The notes beneath the pieces were generated by a model that saw only the letters and a list, made by a program, of their open reading frames with translations, ran no database searches and was not told the origin of the DNA. A program made the translations under genes and the position numbers. A DNA stretch of 64,000 bases from Lagopus muta. Lineage: Eukaryota; Chordata; Aves; Galliformes; Phasianidae. Positions 62,716 to 64,000 of the stretch are shown in pieces. The DNA is taken from contig NC_064433.1 of NCBI RefSeq assembly GCF_023343835.1, positions 29,078,214 to 29,142,213 on the forward strand, in the 5' to 3' direction. Numbering within the stretch: the first letter of the stretch is position 1; the number at the start of each line of letters is the position of its first letter.

Positions 62716-63268
62716 TAGGTGGCCAGCAGGGACAGGGAGGTGGTTGTCCCCCTCTACTCAGCTCTTGTGAGGCTCCATCTGCAGTGCTGCGTCCAGGCCT
62801 GGAGCTGTTGGAGCGGGTCCAGAGGAGGGCACTGAGATGATCAGAGGGCTGGAGCACCTCTGCTATGAGAGAAGGTTGAGGGATCTGGGCTTGTTTAGCT
62901 TGGAGAAGATTCTGGGGAGACCTCATTGTGGCCTTCCAGTATTTGAAGGGAGAGTATAAACAGGAGTGGGAATGGCTGTTTACAAGGGTGGATAGTGATA
63001 GGACAAGGGGGAATGGTTTTAAACTGAGACAGGAGAGATTTAGGTTAGATATTATGAGGAAGTTTTTCACACAGAGGGTGGTGACGCACTGGAACAGGTT
63101 GCCCAAGGAGGTTGTGGATGCCCCATCCCTGGAGGCATTCAAGGCCAGGCTGGATGTGGCTCTGGGCAGACTGGTCTGGTGGTTGGCGACAGGCACATAG
63201 CAGGGGGGTCGAAACTAGATGATCATTGTGGTCCTTTTTAACCCAGGCCATTCTGTGATTCTATGTTT
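62716..63268 (+). mobile_element. CR1 LINE fragment with ORF2 C-terminal remnant
   Basis: Plus-orientation CR1, about 550 bases, from GGTGGCCAGCAGGGACAGGG to CCATTCTGTGATTCTATG. Positions 62928-63200 remain open for 90 codons and encode the ORF2 C-terminus (His-Trp-Asn-Arg-Leu-Pro-Lys-Glu-Val-Val-Asp-Ala-Pro-Ser-Leu-Glu-Ala-Phe). It ends about 150 bases before the PPHLN1 coding exon at 63422. Confidence 0.94.
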
Positions 63269-63421
63269 TCTATCTTTCAGTGATCCTTGATGTTCTTCTG
63301 TGCTTATTTTAGCTTTGAAATTATTACAATCCACTATGTAGAAATAGCGTTTTTACTTGTATATTCACTATACATTTCCAGATGCTTAGAGAAGTATGCT
63401 TTTATTTGTTTTGTGGTTTAG

Positions 63422-63590
63422 GATGAGTACCATAGAATTGTAAACATCATGCCCAAGAAACCGCCACTTCTTGATAGACCTGGAGAAGGGAGTTACGGTC
63501 GCTATGATGATTACAGCCACGCTGAGTACAGAGACTATGAGGAGGGTCGTGGTTTTGCCCATGAGCGAAGAAGTGGCCCACCACATCGAG
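63422..63590 (+). CDS. PPHLN1: PPHLN1 second coding exon
   Basis: Acceptor GTGGTTTAG. Encodes residues 32-87 plus one base: Asp-Glu-Tyr-His-Arg-Ile-Val-Asn-Ile-Met-Pro-Lys-Lys-Pro-Pro-Leu-Leu-Asp-Arg-Pro-Gly-Glu-Gly-Ser-Tyr, then a Tyr/Asp/Arg-rich low-complexity stretch and Arg-Arg-Ser-Gly-Pro-Pro-His-Arg. This matches the N-terminal disordered region of periphilin, which mediates self-association and RNA binding. The donor that keeps the conserved phase (Pro-Pro-His-Arg-Gly) is GTGTAC at 63591, a weak site; an alternative GTGATT at 63602 would add 11 bases and change phase. The coiled-coil C-terminus lies outside the window. Confidence 0.94.
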
Positions 63591-64000
63591 GTGTACATAA
63601 GGTGATTTTTCTCATGATTATGGTGTTTGTCACTGAATTAATGCTTGAACGCTGAATGATTAAAATATTTTTTTCAGACAGAGTGTTGTTATTTCTACTG
63701 TTCTTCTCATAAACTGAAACACAGAAGAAAAAAATACCTAGGTTATACTACTTGGTGCTTTTGTGCAGTTACTGTGCCTCTGAGACTCGTGATGATATGG
63801 TGATACACATATGTTACCTTTCATTGTTCCTGACTACTGTACAGGCTTGGCAAAGAGTCGTTGTTCTGGTCTGTGGTGAGCTCAGAGTCTGACGTGGGAC
63901 AACAGACATAGGCAGAAGTCCTCTGCAGTGCAGTGCAAAGTTATCTGGAGTAGTGATTGCAAAGATCTTTGTTGTGTATAATATCCTTGCACATATGACT
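63591..64000. other. PPHLN1: PPHLN1 following intron (partial)
   Basis: Intronic sequence after the second coding exon to the window edge. No further PPHLN1 exon is recognised in these 410 bases. Confidence 0.65.

Larger units (their letters stand above)
58672..63421. other. PPHLN1: PPHLN1 intron after the first coding exon
   Basis: A 4.75 kb intron. It holds a hAT transposon fossil (58789-60093), CR1 copies at 60.24-60.35 and 62.72-63.27 kb and a T21 tract. Between about 60.95 and 62.7 kb I see no feature beyond ordinary AT-rich sequence. Confidence 0.7.

Noticed and set aside
62708..63196. 162-residue minus-strand frame
   Set aside because: Antisense of the CR1 copy at 62.7-63.27 kb; the sense strand carries the genuine ORF2 remnant.
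1..64000. CRISPR arrays, bacterial operons, tRNA or rRNA genes, endogenous retroviruses
   Set aside because: No regularly spaced repeats, no tRNA-like cloverleaf or rRNA core noticed, and no paired LTRs or retroviral pol/env-like frames seen by eye; a tRNAscan or LTR search could still find weak cases.

Overview
This is nuclear DNA from a bird, most likely a galliform (chicken or a close relative). The evidence is a set of about sixteen 5'-truncated CR1 LINE copies with the bird-type 3' end of short direct repeats, an internally deleted Tc1/mariner element of the Galluhop type known from galliforms, low gene density, and split genes with GT-AG introns and CpG-island promoters. No bacterial, organellar or viral gene is visible. 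Most open reading frames in the window are chance frames in introns, intergenic DNA or GC-rich promoters.

Three vertebrate genes are present. (1) YAF2, minus strand: only its first two coding exons (10179-10204 and 9930-10055) are here, encoding the RanBP2-type zinc finger; positions 1-9929 are its large second intron and the rest of the gene lies to the left. (2) ZCRB1, minus strand, complete coding region: seven coding exons from 47422 down to 41136 encode 216 residues with an RRM, one CCHC zinc knuckle and a Lys-rich then Glu-rich tail. (3) PPHLN1 (periphilin 1), plus strand, partial: a non-coding exon at 57176-57218 and coding exons at 58580-58671 and 63422-63590; it continues past the right edge.

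Layout: 1-9929 YAF2 intron 2; about 9.65-11.3 kb a CpG island at the YAF2 start; 11.3-40.8 kb DNA without a recognisable gene but with CR1 copies, simple repeats and a small A/T-tract signature; 40.8-52.7 kb ZCRB1; 52.3-53.1 kb a second CpG island, probably a bidirectional ZCRB1/PPHLN1 promoter; 53.1-64 kb the 5' part of PPHLN1, whose introns hold the Galluhop copy, CR1 copies and a 1.3 kb hAT-family DNA transposon fossil with decayed transposase.

The order YAF2 - ZCRB1 - PPHLN1 and the strands match the human 12q12 arrangement as I recall it, where some PPHLN1 transcripts start beside YAF2 and ZCRB1 lies inside the long PPHLN1 transcription unit. The genes share a nuclear theme: YAF2 is a variant Polycomb PRC1 subunit, ZCRB1 is the U11/U12-31K protein of the minor spliceosome, and periphilin is a HUSH-complex subunit that silences retroelements. 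I found no convincing new biological system. The most interesting items are the PPHLN1 start codon split by an intron behind a short upstream ORF, the two-promoter architecture, and the hAT fossil.
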